Source: Mollicutes bacterium
GTDB lineage: Bacteria; Bacillota_I; Bacilli_A; RF39; UBA660
Reading direction: 5' to 3'
NCBI GenBank assembly: GCA_012838395.1
Contig: DUPI01000001.1
Span: forward strand, 1 to 23,945
Length of the DNA: 23,945 nt
Notes under the pieces: model-generated
What the model saw: the letters and a program-made list of their open reading frames with translations, nothing else
The model's database searches: none
What the model was told of the DNA's origin: nothing
Shown: positions 1-7,163 of the stretch, one piece after another
How the letters are laid out: each line of letters begins with the position of its first letter
Numbering within the stretch: the stretch's first letter is position 1
Position numbers and translations under genes: made by a program

Positions 1-488
1 ACGGTTTTATATACTTTACTATCTCTACTATCAACTAAATCTTGACCACAGGCAAATGTTATTTCTGATGATATTGTACATTCTTCCTTCGTTTTATCTG
101 ACAATGTAACTTCACTATCTTCATATCGCTTTTCTGCACAATATGTTCCATCATGAAGTGCTAGTGATACTTGACCTTCTTCATTTATTATAATCGTACC
201 ATTCTCTGGTTTATCACCTTTATATTCTAATTTATGGCCATCTGGAGTTGATGATTCTACCCCATTTTCATATGTATATTTTATTTCCCCTGGATTACTA
301 TCTTTAATTGTTTTTAGGGCACGATTGTACTCAGCCGCTTTTATTATTCCATATACTGAATTTTTAAATGATCCTTTCCTTGCATCTTCTATAACATTAA
401 TAACAAATGGTACTGCTATGATAGCTACTATTGCTAATATTACAATAACAGCTAATAATTCTATTAATGTGAAACCTTGTCTTTTCAT
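1..488 (-). CDS. Prepilin-like protein with FISUMP-type C-terminal domain (partial, C-terminus beyond left edge)
   Basis: The visible 162 residues start at an ATG with a GGAGG ribosome binding site (496-500). The N-terminus is a textbook type IV prepilin/pseudopilin signal: a short basic leader MKRQG, then FTLIE with Glu at +5, then a hydrophobic helix to about residue 32. A prepilin peptidase would cut after Gly5 and leave a membrane-anchored subunit. Residues about 65-137 form a small domain with two Cys (117, 137) that is clearly homologous to the same region of the next gene. From Cys147 the sequence reads CGQDLVDSRDSKVYKTV, which resembles the opening of the Fibrobacter succinogenes major paralogous (FISUMP) domain; the rest is off the window. 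It has its own promoter and is separated from the upstream paralogue by a terminator. It is probably a surface pilus or pseudopilus subunit with a globular head; its ligand is unknown. Confidence 0.85.
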   Translation of the reverse strand, partial: MKRQGFTLIELLAVIVILAIVAIIAVPFVINVIEDARKGSFKNSVYGIIKAAEYNRALKTIKDSNPGEIKYTYENGVESSTPDGHKLEYKGDKPENGTIIINEEGQVSLALHDGTYCAEKRYEDSEVTLSDKTKEECTISSEITFACGQDLVDSRDSKVYKT

Positions 489-521
489 TATATTACCTCC
501 ATCAGCGTTAACCTCAGCTTA

Positions 522-550
522 ATTTTACCATTTCAATTTATTTGTGTCAA
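522..550 (-). promoter_or_regulatory. Promoter of the FISUMP prepilin gene
   Basis: On the minus strand a perfect TTGACA (545-550) is followed after 17 nt by TAAAAT (522-527), preceded by TGG (extended -10). It lies about 35 nt upstream of the start codon and downstream of the preceding gene's terminator. Confidence 0.8.
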
Positions 551-566
551 TTCGTTTGATGCTTAA

Positions 567-602
567 AAATAAAAAAACTAATTATCAAAATTGATAATTA
601 GT
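567..602 (-). terminator. Rho-independent terminator after the FGE-domain prepilin gene
   Basis: A 12-bp perfect inverted repeat (577-588 with 591-602, AA loop) is followed on the minus strand by a run of T (571-576). It ends the 651-2219 transcript before the next gene's promoter. Confidence 0.8.
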
Positions 603-650
603 AATTATATATTTAATATTAAGATAATTAATTTAGTTAAATTATAGTGT

Positions 651-2219
651 TTATTTTTTTCCAGGTAGTACTACTCGAAAACCGTTATATTTGTATGCTG
701 ATCCATCTTGATGTGAGAAAGCAAAGATACCAGCTTTTTCTTTATCATTATAATAACCACCACGGATAAACCAAAAGTTTCCATAATCATTCCAGATGGG
801 GTCATCCATTATAAAATTAGCTTGATTCTGATTCCAACCTCTTGTTTCTCCAGTAGCATCTCCTAACATTCTTCTATTATAGGCAGTTTGATTTTGTGAA
901 CTTATACCATAATCATATTTGTCAATATATTTACTTATATTGGGATCATCAATAACTACCTCACCAAAAGTAGCTAATGATAGTTTAAGGTTTGTTTGAG
1001 AGGAGTTATACAATCCTCCCATAACATATTCTGCTGTTCCACCACTCATATCATATATTCCGTAAACATTACCAGTTGTTGATGCTTCTTGTCCTTTTTT
1101 ACTAGTATACGAATTTGGGCAGTCAGGCATTAAAGGAGAGGATACTGTGTCACCAGCACAGCCAGTTATAAAATCTTTACTTGGGTTTACCCATACTTCT
1201 TTATTTTTACCATACTTGCTATTGGTTAAATATGTTACAGCACCCCACTCTATATTTTTCATCATGTGAGCATCATCGGATTTAACTAAACCATAAGTTT
1301 TGTTATTAAATATTTTGGCAATACTAAATTGCAAACCAATATTTTGTGAAGATAGTGCTTTCATATTTGGTTTTATTGTAGGTTTAGAGCGAGTACCAGT
1401 TGTTTCAAATTTCCCCACCCAAATACCATTTAATTCATCACTTCCAAAAGTAAAAGCCGGATGTGTTAACCATTCATCATTATTATTGCCATTTGATTTT
1501 GAGTCGTATATTGTTTCAAACTTAATTGATATTTCCTTTACATTAGTTGATAATGAATTAACATTAAATAATTTGTATTTATATCTTGGTATCCACACAA
1601 AATGTGCCAGGATATCAACCTCTTCCACTTTAGTTCCCGGTTCAGAGCGTTGATAAAAATCTCTTAATAATTCTGTTATCAATACTACATTAGCCCATTT
1701 TTTAGTATCATAGTTATACCACTCTTTTGAAATATCTGCTTTCACCCAATTTGTTCCATCAAAAACAACGGGGATCATTTCTTTTTTTAAAACAGGTGCC
1801 ATTGCACCACTATCGTCAGTATAAGGTAATAAACAATCTTTCTTTTCTTTTTCAGTCACTTTTATTTCATCTTCGTAATAATCTTTTGCAGCACAATATT
1901 TATCTTCATAAAAAGATAATGCTACTTTACCTTCTTTATTGATAATAATAGTGCCAGTTTCAGGTTTAAAACCCTTATAATTTAATTTATTTACGGATGT
2001 TTCTTTCTTGTCTTCATAAGTATAAATCATTTTTTTATTATTGTGTTCTTGCAAAACCTTTTTCACGATTCGATTAGTCTTATTTAAAAAATCCTTTTTT
2101 TGATTACCTTTAAAATAATTTATACTTTTAGGTACAATCACTATCGAAAATATAAATACTAAAAATATAAGGGCTGCAAAATCAATAAATGTAAAACCAT
2201 AATTGTTATTTTGGGACAT
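651..2219 (-). CDS. Prepilin-like surface protein with C-terminal formylglycine-generating-enzyme (SUMF/C-type lectin) fold
   Basis: A 522-residue protein. Residues 8-13 read GFTFID, a variant prepilin cleavage motif with Asp instead of Glu at +5, and the leader MSQNNNYG has no basic residue; the hydrophobic helix spans about 9-30. Residues about 65-129 match the neighbouring prepilin and keep its Cys pair (109, 129). A linker rich in Trp (DGTNWVKAD, YDTKKWANV) leads at about 205 into a domain with FGE/SUMF landmarks: FVWIPRYKYK, GNVYGIYDMSGGTAEYV near 383-399, FIRGGYYN near 485 and a terminal NGFRVVL. The two catalytic Cys expected after RGG in true formylglycine-generating enzymes are absent, so this is probably a binding head, not an enzyme. 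Start chosen at the ATG with GAGGT 6 nt upstream. It likely sits on the outer face of the membrane or in a pilus tip. Family assignment is confident; function is inferred. Confidence 0.85.
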   Translation of the reverse strand: MSQNNNYGFTFIDFAALIFLVFIFSIVIVPKSINYFKGNQKKDFLNKTNRIVKKVLQEHNNKKMIYTYEDKKETSVNKLNYKGFKPETGTIIINKEGKVALSFYEDKYCAAKDYYEDEIKVTEKEKKDCLLPYTDDSGAMAPVLKKEMIPVVFDGTNWVKADISKEWYNYDTKKWANVVLITELLRDFYQRSEPGTKVEEVDILAHFVWIPRYKYKLFNVNSLSTNVKEISIKFETIYDSKSNGNNNDEWLTHPAFTFGSDELNGIWVGKFETTGTRSKPTIKPNMKALSSQNIGLQFSIAKIFNNKTYGLVKSDDAHMMKNIEWGAVTYLTNSKYGKNKEVWVNPSKDFITGCAGDTVSSPLMPDCPNSYTSKKGQEASTTGNVYGIYDMSGGTAEYVMGGLYNSSQTNLKLSLATFGEVVIDDPNISKYIDKYDYGISSQNQTAYNRRMLGDATGETRGWNQNQANFIMDDPIWNDYGNFWFIRGGYYNDKEKAGIFAFSHQDGSAYKYNGFRVVLPGKK

Positions 2220-2252
2220 CTTACTACCTCGATTCTAACTTATCCTAATAAA

Positions 2253-2281
2253 ATATTAACAAAACAAAATATCAAAGTCAA
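2253..2281 (-). promoter_or_regulatory. Promoter of the FGE-domain prepilin gene
   Basis: TTGACT (2276-2281) and TAATAT (2253-2258) with a 17-nt spacer on the minus strand. The -35 lies immediately after the topA terminator T-run, so the two signals are packed end to end. Confidence 0.7.
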
Positions 2282-2282
2282 T

Positions 2283-2305
2283 AAAAAAAGAGGTTTCCCT
2301 CTTTT
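2283..2305 (-). terminator. Rho-independent terminator of topA
   Basis: On the minus strand the hairpin AAAAGAGG-GAAA-CCTCTTTT runs into a T-tract. The upstream arm overlaps the topA stop codon (2304-2306). The loop is a GNRA tetraloop. Confidence 0.85.
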
Positions 2306-4331
2306 ATTCATTATAATCACATGCACTACATTTAGTTTTATTATTTTTTTCGGTTAACATGCTCTTACATTCTGGACATTCTTTACCTAGTGGTTTATCC
2401 CAAAAAGCTGTTTTACATTTAGGATAATTATTACATCCATAAAATATTTTTCCTTTTCTTGTTTTCTTTTCTACTATTTTCCCATCACAATTTGGACAAT
2501 CGCAAATTTCTGTGATTTCTTTTTCTTCTGTTTTGATGTACTTGCATTCCGGGAAATTACTACATGCCACAAATTCTCCATATCGACCATTTCTAATGAC
2601 TAACGGGTGGTCACAATTCGGGCACATTTCACCTGTTTTTTCAGGTTCTTTTTTCTCCATATTCTCAAACGCCTCTTTCAATGCTACTTCAAACTCATTA
2701 TAAAAATTTTCAAGTAACTTATACCACACTAACTCACCATCAGCTATTTTATCTAAATTAGTTTCCATGTTAGCGGTATATAAAACATTTATTATATGAC
2801 TAAAATACTCTTGTAACTTATCAGTTATTTCAATTCCAATAGTAGTTGGTACAAACCTTTTTTCAACAACAGATACATAACCTCTAGTTTTAATTGTATC
2901 CATGGTTTTAGTATAAGTACTAGGACGGCCAATACCTAACTCTTCCATTTCTTTAATTAACCTTGCCTCTGTATATCTAGCTGGTGGTTTAGTAAAATGT
3001 TGTTCCTTAATTATTTCATTTGAAACAATAACATTAGTTTTATAGTCTTCAAATGGCGGCAATGTTTTTTCAGTAGTTTCTTCGTAATCACCATATACTT
3101 TTAAATAACCATCAAAAATTAATACTTGACCATTTGCCTTGAACTGATAATTATTATTGTCTAAAATAACGGTTGTATTGTTTGTTTTAGCATCAGCCAT
3201 TAATGATGCTAAAGCACGGTAATAAATCATTCTATATAATTTATATTCGTCATTACTTAAATATGGTTTTACACTTAAAGGATCACGATTGATACTAGTT
3301 GGACGAATAGCTTCGTGAGCGTCTTGAACATTTTCAGCCTTTTTATTAACCTTTACTGCTCCTAAATAATCTTTACCATATTTAGCTTCAATATATTTAA
3401 AAGTACTTCCGATAAATTCACTTGATAATCTCGTTGAATCTGTACGCATATAAGTAATAAGACCCACCGTCTCGTGTTCAAGTTCAATACCTTCATATAA
3501 TTTTTGGGCAATGCTCATCGATTTTTTAGCTGACATACCTAATTTAGATGAAGCCTCTTGTTGTAAAGTACTAGTAATAAAAGGCATTCTTGATTTTTTC
3601 CTTTTAGTTTTCTTATCAACATTAGCAATCGTAAAAGTATTACTTAATTTTGATAATATATCGTTAGCTTCTATTTCATTTTTTATTTCTATTTTTTTAT
3701 TATTGTAGTTAAATAATTCAGCATTAAATTCTTTAAAGTTAGCTGTGATTGTCCAGTATTCATCTGCATTAAATGCTTCTATTTCACGTTCGCGGTCAAC
3801 AATTAATTTTAAGGCAACACTTTGAACTCGACCAGCACTTTTACCTTCAGTTTTACTTTGCATTAATTTACTTAATCTAAAACCAATAATTCTATCTAAA
3901 ATTCTTCTCGTCTCTTGTGAATTAACTAAATCCTCATTAATTTTTCTTGGATTCTTAAAAGCTTCTTCAATGGCACCTTTAGTAATTTCATTAAAAACAA
4001 TTCTTTCGTATTGATCATCTTTAAGTCCTAAAGCATCATATAAATGCCAACTAATAGCCTCACCTTCACGATCCGGGTCAGTTGCTAAGTAAACCTTATC
4101 TACATTTTTTACTTCTTTTTTTAATTCATCAATTACTTTTTTCTTACCTTTAATAGCTGTATAGCTTGGTTTAAAGTTGTCTTCTATATCGACACCAAAC
4201 CCAAATTTACCCTTGATTGCTAAATCTCTAACATGTCCTTTACTAGAAAGAACTTTATAATCTTTTCCCAGAAATTTCTCAATTGTTTTTGACTTACTTG
4301 GAGACTCCACTATTACTAATTTTTTTGGCAT
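2304..4331 (-). CDS. topA: DNA topoisomerase I (type IA)
   Basis: Relaxes negative supercoils by a single-strand cut through a 5'-phosphotyrosine link. The TOPRIM domain opens with KKLVIVESPSKSKTIEKFLG and carries the DPDREGE metal-binding acidic cluster. The catalytic Tyr is in LITYMRTDST at residue 294 (numbering from the start chosen here). The C-terminus has three Cys4 zinc ribbons (CPNC...CSNFPEC, CPNC...CNNYPKC, CPEC...CSAC), a usual Firmicutes layout. I place the start at the ATG at 4331 (675 residues), because it matches the family N-terminus and has AAGGAAG 6 nt upstream; an in-frame TTG seven codons earlier would lie upstream of that site. It is transcribed from its own promoter and ends in its own terminator. 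Nothing is missing. Confidence 0.97.
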   Translation of the reverse strand: MPKKLVIVESPSKSKTIEKFLGKDYKVLSSKGHVRDLAIKGKFGFGVDIEDNFKPSYTAIKGKKKVIDELKKEVKNVDKVYLATDPDREGEAISWHLYDALGLKDDQYERIVFNEITKGAIEEAFKNPRKINEDLVNSQETRRILDRIIGFRLSKLMQSKTEGKSAGRVQSVALKLIVDREREIEAFNADEYWTITANFKEFNAELFNYNNKKIEIKNEIEANDILSKLSNTFTIANVDKKTKRKKSRMPFITSTLQQEASSKLGMSAKKSMSIAQKLYEGIELEHETVGLITYMRTDSTRLSSEFIGSTFKYIEAKYGKDYLGAVKVNKKAENVQDAHEAIRPTSINRDPLSVKPYLSNDEYKLYRMIYYRALASLMADAKTNNTTVILDNNNYQFKANGQVLIFDGYLKVYGDYEETTEKTLPPFEDYKTNVIVSNEIIKEQHFTKPPARYTEARLIKEMEELGIGRPSTYTKTMDTIKTRGYVSVVEKRFVPTTIGIEITDKLQEYFSHIINVLYTANMETNLDKIADGELVWYKLLENFYNEFEVALKEAFENMEKKEPEKTGEMCPNCDHPLVIRNGRYGEFVACSNFPECKYIKTEEKEITEICDCPNCDGKIVEKKTRKGKIFYGCNNYPKCKTAFWDKPLGKECPECKSMLTEKNNKTKCSACDYNE

Positions 4332-4355
4332 AATCCACTTCCTTTTAATCAATAT

Positions 4356-4386
4356 ATTATATACACTATTATTTTAATATTGTCAA
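4356..4386 (-). promoter_or_regulatory. Promoter of topA
   Basis: Perfect TTGACA at 4381-4386 on the minus strand. A -10 of TATATA lies at 17-nt spacing, overlapping a TATAAT at 19-nt spacing (4356-4361). The leader is about 20 nt and contains the topA ribosome binding site. Confidence 0.7.
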
Positions 4387-4424
4387 CCTCAACAACAATA
4401 TACAACTAAACTTTGCCCTATCCT

Positions 4425-4875
4425 TTAGTTACTTCCTTTAGGGCAACGATTACCCCAAGTATCAATTAATTCACTTTCTTTATAGATTTTTAACACTTCA
4501 CAATTATTGGGACATAAGGTACATTCACTTCCCTTTGTTTCAAAAGAAATATTATTTATATCTAAATTATACCCTTCGTTAAGTTTATTATTTTTAGCTA
4601 AAATAGCAATTCCAACTGCCCCCATTAAATGACTATTTTCATCAACAATAATTGATTCATTTAATATCTCTTCAAAATATTTTAAAACACCTTTGTTTTT
4701 ACTTACCCCACCTTGAAAAACAATTGGTCCTCGAATTTTTTTCCTTAATTATCTTCTTATTAGTTTGGGGACTTTCGATAATATCAATATTTAATTTCTC
4801 AAAAAAATATATCCATAAATTTTTATAATAATAGTAAGGTATACTTCTTGGTATTCCAACTTTAATCTTGTCCAT
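4425..4875 (-). pseudogene. Relic fusion of a 2-hydroxyacyl-CoA dehydratase-like (DUF2229) gene and a BadFG-type activase gene
   Basis: Two reading frames are joined here. From an ATG at 4875, with ribosome binding site AGGTGA, the sequence encodes MDKIKVGIPRSIPYYYYKNL and continues to about SPQTNKKIIK. This is the N-terminus of a DUF2229 / 2-hydroxyacyl-CoA dehydratase-like protein. It stops in a wrong frame near 4700. In another frame, from about 4748 to 4425, follows the C-terminal part of a CoA-enzyme activase: GPIVFQGGVSKNKG, then HLMGAVGIAILAK, then ECTLCPNNCEVL and SWGNRC-like DTWGNRCPKGSN before the stop. The ATG at 4625 is internal to that activase segment, not a true start. The junction lies near 4740-4755, so a deletion probably removed the body of the first gene and the front of the second. 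The segment cannot encode a working protein. A weak promoter (TTCATA/TATAAT, 4891-4919) survives upstream. Confidence 0.8.
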
Positions 4876-5016
4876 ATTATCACCTGATTAATTATATTAA
4901 CTAATCTATTTTTTATGAATAAAAACATAGTAATTAAAAAGCTACCAACTGTGTTAAATATAAAAATTTTATTTCATTTTTTATTTTTCTATTGCTTTAG
5001 AAAAATAGTAATTTAC

Positions 5017-5045
5017 TTGGTTTTTAGTTTTAAATATGATATAAT
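5017..5045 (+). promoter_or_regulatory. Promoter of the FemABX-type gene
   Basis: TATAAT at 5040-5045 preceded by TGA (extended -10), with a weak -35 (TTGGTT) at 17-nt spacing. The rest of the 194-nt divergent gap (4876-5069) is A/T runs with no gene. Confidence 0.65.
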
Positions 5046-5069
5046 AATGTAATTTCCAGAGGTGAGAAT

Positions 5070-6323
5070 GTGAAAATAAAACAATTAACAATCAATGAAT
5101 TTAAAATATTTGCTAACGGTCATAGTCAGTATTCTGTTTATCAAACACCGGAATATGGTTTTGTAATGAAAAATCAAAGTTTTGAAAATTTAATTGTTGG
5201 TTTAGTTGACTCTAATAATAATGTTTTAGCAGCGACTATTTTACTAGTAGAGAGGCATTTAGCTTTTAAATATGCTTATGCACCACGTGGTTTTTTAATT
5301 GATTATCATGATTTTGAATTATTAAAAGTATTTACATCTAAATTAAAAAGCTATCTAGCCCGTTTAGATATTGTTGCTGTTAAATTAAATCCTCTTATTT
5401 TAAAAAACGTTCATCATATAAAGACTAAGACAGTTGAACCTGATAACCAATATAACAATGCTTTTTCTAATCTCAAAAAATTAGGTTATTACCACTATGG
5501 CTATAATTTTTATTTCGAGGCTTTAAAACCCCGTTATGAAGCAATTATTGATATTGATAAACCTTACTATGTTTTATTTAATAACATAAAAAAAGAATAC
5601 CGTACGAAAATTAGAGCAGCAGAACGAAATGGTATTAAAATATATCGAGGTAAACAAAATGAATTAAAATATATATACTCTCACTCTAAAAAGAAATATC
5701 CACGTGATATGACTTATTTTGAGGATTTATATGAAAATTTTAAAAAAGATAAAATGATTGAATTTTATTATGCAAAATTAGATACTGCTATTCACTTAAA
5801 AGAAACTCAAAAAAAATATCATGAAATTGAACAAGAAAGTATCTCTATTAATAATTCAGTTTTAATTAATCCAGGAAAAAGTGGAACAAAGTTAATTAAT
5901 CGTAAAATTTATTTAGATAATTTATTTAATAATTTCAAAACAAACTTAATATCTGCTACCAATTTACTTAAAGATAAGCCCGATGGGGTTATCTTAGCAA
6001 CAATTATGGTAATAATATACCGTGATACAGTTCACATCTTAATGGACGGCTATAATCCAAAATATCAAAGGTTTAATGCTAAACATCTATTAATTTGGAA
6101 ATTAATAGAAAAATACTCTAATCTGGGTTACAAAAAATTTAACTTAGGTGGAGTTAGCAATCCCGAATTAGATAATAATAAGTTTAAGGGATTAAATGAT
6201 TTTAAAACAAACTTGGGTGCTAAAGTATATGAATATGCTGGTGATTTTGAATTAATCACTAATAATACTAAATACTTTATGTATAAAAACACCTTACCTA
6301 TTAAAAATATATTGAAAAAATAA
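5070..6323 (+). CDS. FemABX-family peptidoglycan bridge aminoacyltransferase
   Basis: This family transfers amino acids from aminoacyl-tRNA to the peptide side chain of lipid II at the cytoplasmic membrane face. The 417-residue length is normal for FemA/FemX proteins. The layout is two GNAT-like halves: residues about 15-150 (with YQTPEYGFV and YAPRGFLIDY) and about 150-417. A helical arm lies near 235-300 (LDTAIHLKETQKKYHEIEQE). Family landmarks near the end are LGYKKFNLGGV and GLNDFKTNLGAKVYEYAGDFEL. It starts at GTG, since the preceding ATG is directly followed by TGA; AGAGGTGAG is the ribosome binding site. It is the only long plus-strand gene, with its own promoter and terminator. The amino acid it adds (Ala, Ser, Gly) cannot be told from sequence, so no specific symbol is given. 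Confidence 0.88.
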   Translation: MKIKQLTINEFKIFANGHSQYSVYQTPEYGFVMKNQSFENLIVGLVDSNNNVLAATILLVERHLAFKYAYAPRGFLIDYHDFELLKVFTSKLKSYLARLDIVAVKLNPLILKNVHHIKTKTVEPDNQYNNAFSNLKKLGYYHYGYNFYFEALKPRYEAIIDIDKPYYVLFNNIKKEYRTKIRAAERNGIKIYRGKQNELKYIYSHSKKKYPRDMTYFEDLYENFKKDKMIEFYYAKLDTAIHLKETQKKYHEIEQESISINNSVLINPGKSGTKLINRKIYLDNLFNNFKTNLISATNLLKDKPDGVILATIMVIIYRDTVHILMDGYNPKYQRFNAKHLLIWKLIEKYSNLGYKKFNLGGVSNPELDNNKFKGLNDFKTNLGAKVYEYAGDFELITNNTKYFMYKNTLPIKNILKK

Positions 6324-6354
6324 AAGAACGAATATTAATTCGTTCTTTTATTTT
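6321..6354. terminator. Bidirectional terminator between the FemABX-type gene and the phosphodiesterase gene
   Basis: A 13-bp stem with ATTA loop (6321-6333 with 6338-6350) includes the TAA stop of the plus-strand gene. T-rich tracts flank it on both strands, so it can also end the convergent minus-strand gene. Confidence 0.8.
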
Positions 6355-6356
6355 AG

Positions 6357-6384
6357 TATTTAATATTTTCTGAAACTACTCCAG
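6357..6384 (-). repeat. Near-copy of the tuf 3' end (direct repeat with 7165-7192)
   Basis: 28 nt matching the end of tuf at 27 of 28 positions, in the same orientation. On the minus strand it reads as Gly-Val-Val-Ser-Glu-Asn-Ile-Lys, against the EF-Tu C-terminus Gly-Val-Val-Ser-Glu-Ile-Ile-Lys. The stop codon is lost and homology fades within about ten bases upstream. An 8-bp inverted repeat (6392-6399 with 6406-6413) lies next to it. No open frame is attached, so it is a relic. Confidence 0.75.
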
Positions 6385-6433
6385 TACTATCAACTTAAAA
6401 TATACTTTAAGTTATAATTACCACTTCATTTTT

Positions 6434-6976
6434 TTATAAAGAAACTTTTTTTATTTCTTTTCCAAAAACATCATATATAGTAAATATTTTATTAGAATAT
6501 ATTCCGTAACTAGCATTACTATTATTTCTAGGAAGAGATATAGAACCTACATTAATAAAAATCATTTCTCCCCTCTTCTCAATAAAGGGATAGTGTTTGT
6601 GACCATAAACTAAAACACCTTTTCTTTGAAACTTTCTATCTTTTTCCATGCTATATTCATTTCCGTGAGTAAGATAAATATCTAATCCATCAACACAAAT
6701 CAAAGCAAGATTATTACAAATTGGAAAATCACTTATTTTAACATCTACTTCTGAATCGCAATTTCCCTTTAAGCAAATTAGCCTTTCCTTATAGTTAGTT
6801 AGAAAATCTTTTACTACCTTATTATTAATTGGTTTTGAGTTGTCATAGGTAGGTCCTGAATAATATAGATCTCCTAAAACTACAATTTTATCAAACTTTT
6901 CCTTTTCATCTAACTCTTTAATATGATTAAGATTTTCATCTATTCCATGAATATCTGAAAAAAACAATATTTTCAT
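6434..6976 (-). CDS. YfcE/MJ0936-type metallophosphoesterase
   Basis: A 180-residue calcineurin-like phosphodiesterase with the full metal-binding set: SDIHG (Asp8, His10), LGDLYYSGP (Asp36), KGNCDSE (Asn72), LTHG (His104) and YGHKHYP (His126, His128). The length fits the small stand-alone YfcE family, which hydrolyses phosphodiesters in vitro but has no settled cellular role. There is no signal peptide, so it is cytosolic. GGGGAGG lies 8 nt before the ATG. It is transcribed from a probable promoter TTGATT-17-TATTAT (7053-7081) and is separated from tuf by tuf's terminator. It lies between two copies of the tuf 3' end, which may bear on how it arrived. Confidence 0.9.
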   Translation of the reverse strand: MKILFFSDIHGIDENLNHIKELDEKEKFDKIVVLGDLYYSGPTYDNSKPINNKVVKDFLTNYKERLICLKGNCDSEVDVKISDFPICNNLALICVDGLDIYLTHGNEYSMEKDRKFQRKGVLVYGHKHYPFIEKRGEMIFINVGSISLPRNNSNASYGIYSNKIFTIYDVFGKEIKKVSL

Positions 6977-7052
6977 TTTATTTCCTCCCCAATATTTTCT
7001 CTCTATTAAATGTTACTTATATAATATCTTCTTCTTTGAAGTTAACATATTA

Positions 7053-7081
7053 ATAATACAACAAAAAATTAGAAAAATCAA
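7053..7081 (-). promoter_or_regulatory. Promoter of the phosphodiesterase gene
   Basis: TTGATT (7076-7081) and TATTAT (7053-7058) with a 17-nt spacer on the minus strand, leaving a leader of about 70 nt. Confidence 0.55.
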
Positions 7082-7110
7082 TTTCTTCACTATACTTAAA
7101 ACTTTGTTAA

Positions 7111-7144
7111 TTTAAAATAAAAAGAAGCGTAAATTTACGCTTCT
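7111..7144 (-). terminator. Rho-independent terminator of the str operon after tuf
   Basis: A perfect 22-nt palindrome (7123-7144, AGAAGCGTAAA arm) followed on the minus strand by TTTTATTTT. It marks the end of the rpsL-rpsG-fusA-tuf unit. Confidence 0.9.
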
Positions 7145-7163
7145 AAACTTTTATTATAAGTTT

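Noticed and set aside
651..2219. Active formylglycine-generating enzyme (sulfatase maturation)
   Set aside because: The Cys residues expected after the RGG motif are missing and the protein is a membrane-anchored prepilin-like fusion.
4332..4352. TTG start for topA, seven codons upstream
   Set aside because: The ribosome binding site AAGGAAG lies between it and the ATG at 4331, and the family N-terminus begins at MPKKLVIVES.
4423..4625. A 66-residue protein starting at the ATG at 4625
   Set aside because: The same frame continues upstream to about 4748 with clear activase homology, so the ATG is internal to a broken gene. Annotated as part of the pseudogene.
6392..6413. Inverted repeat AACTTAAA/TTTAAGTT as a second terminator for the phosphodiesterase gene
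   Set aside because: All A/T but one pair per arm and no T-run; the stronger hairpin at 6321-6354 explains termination.
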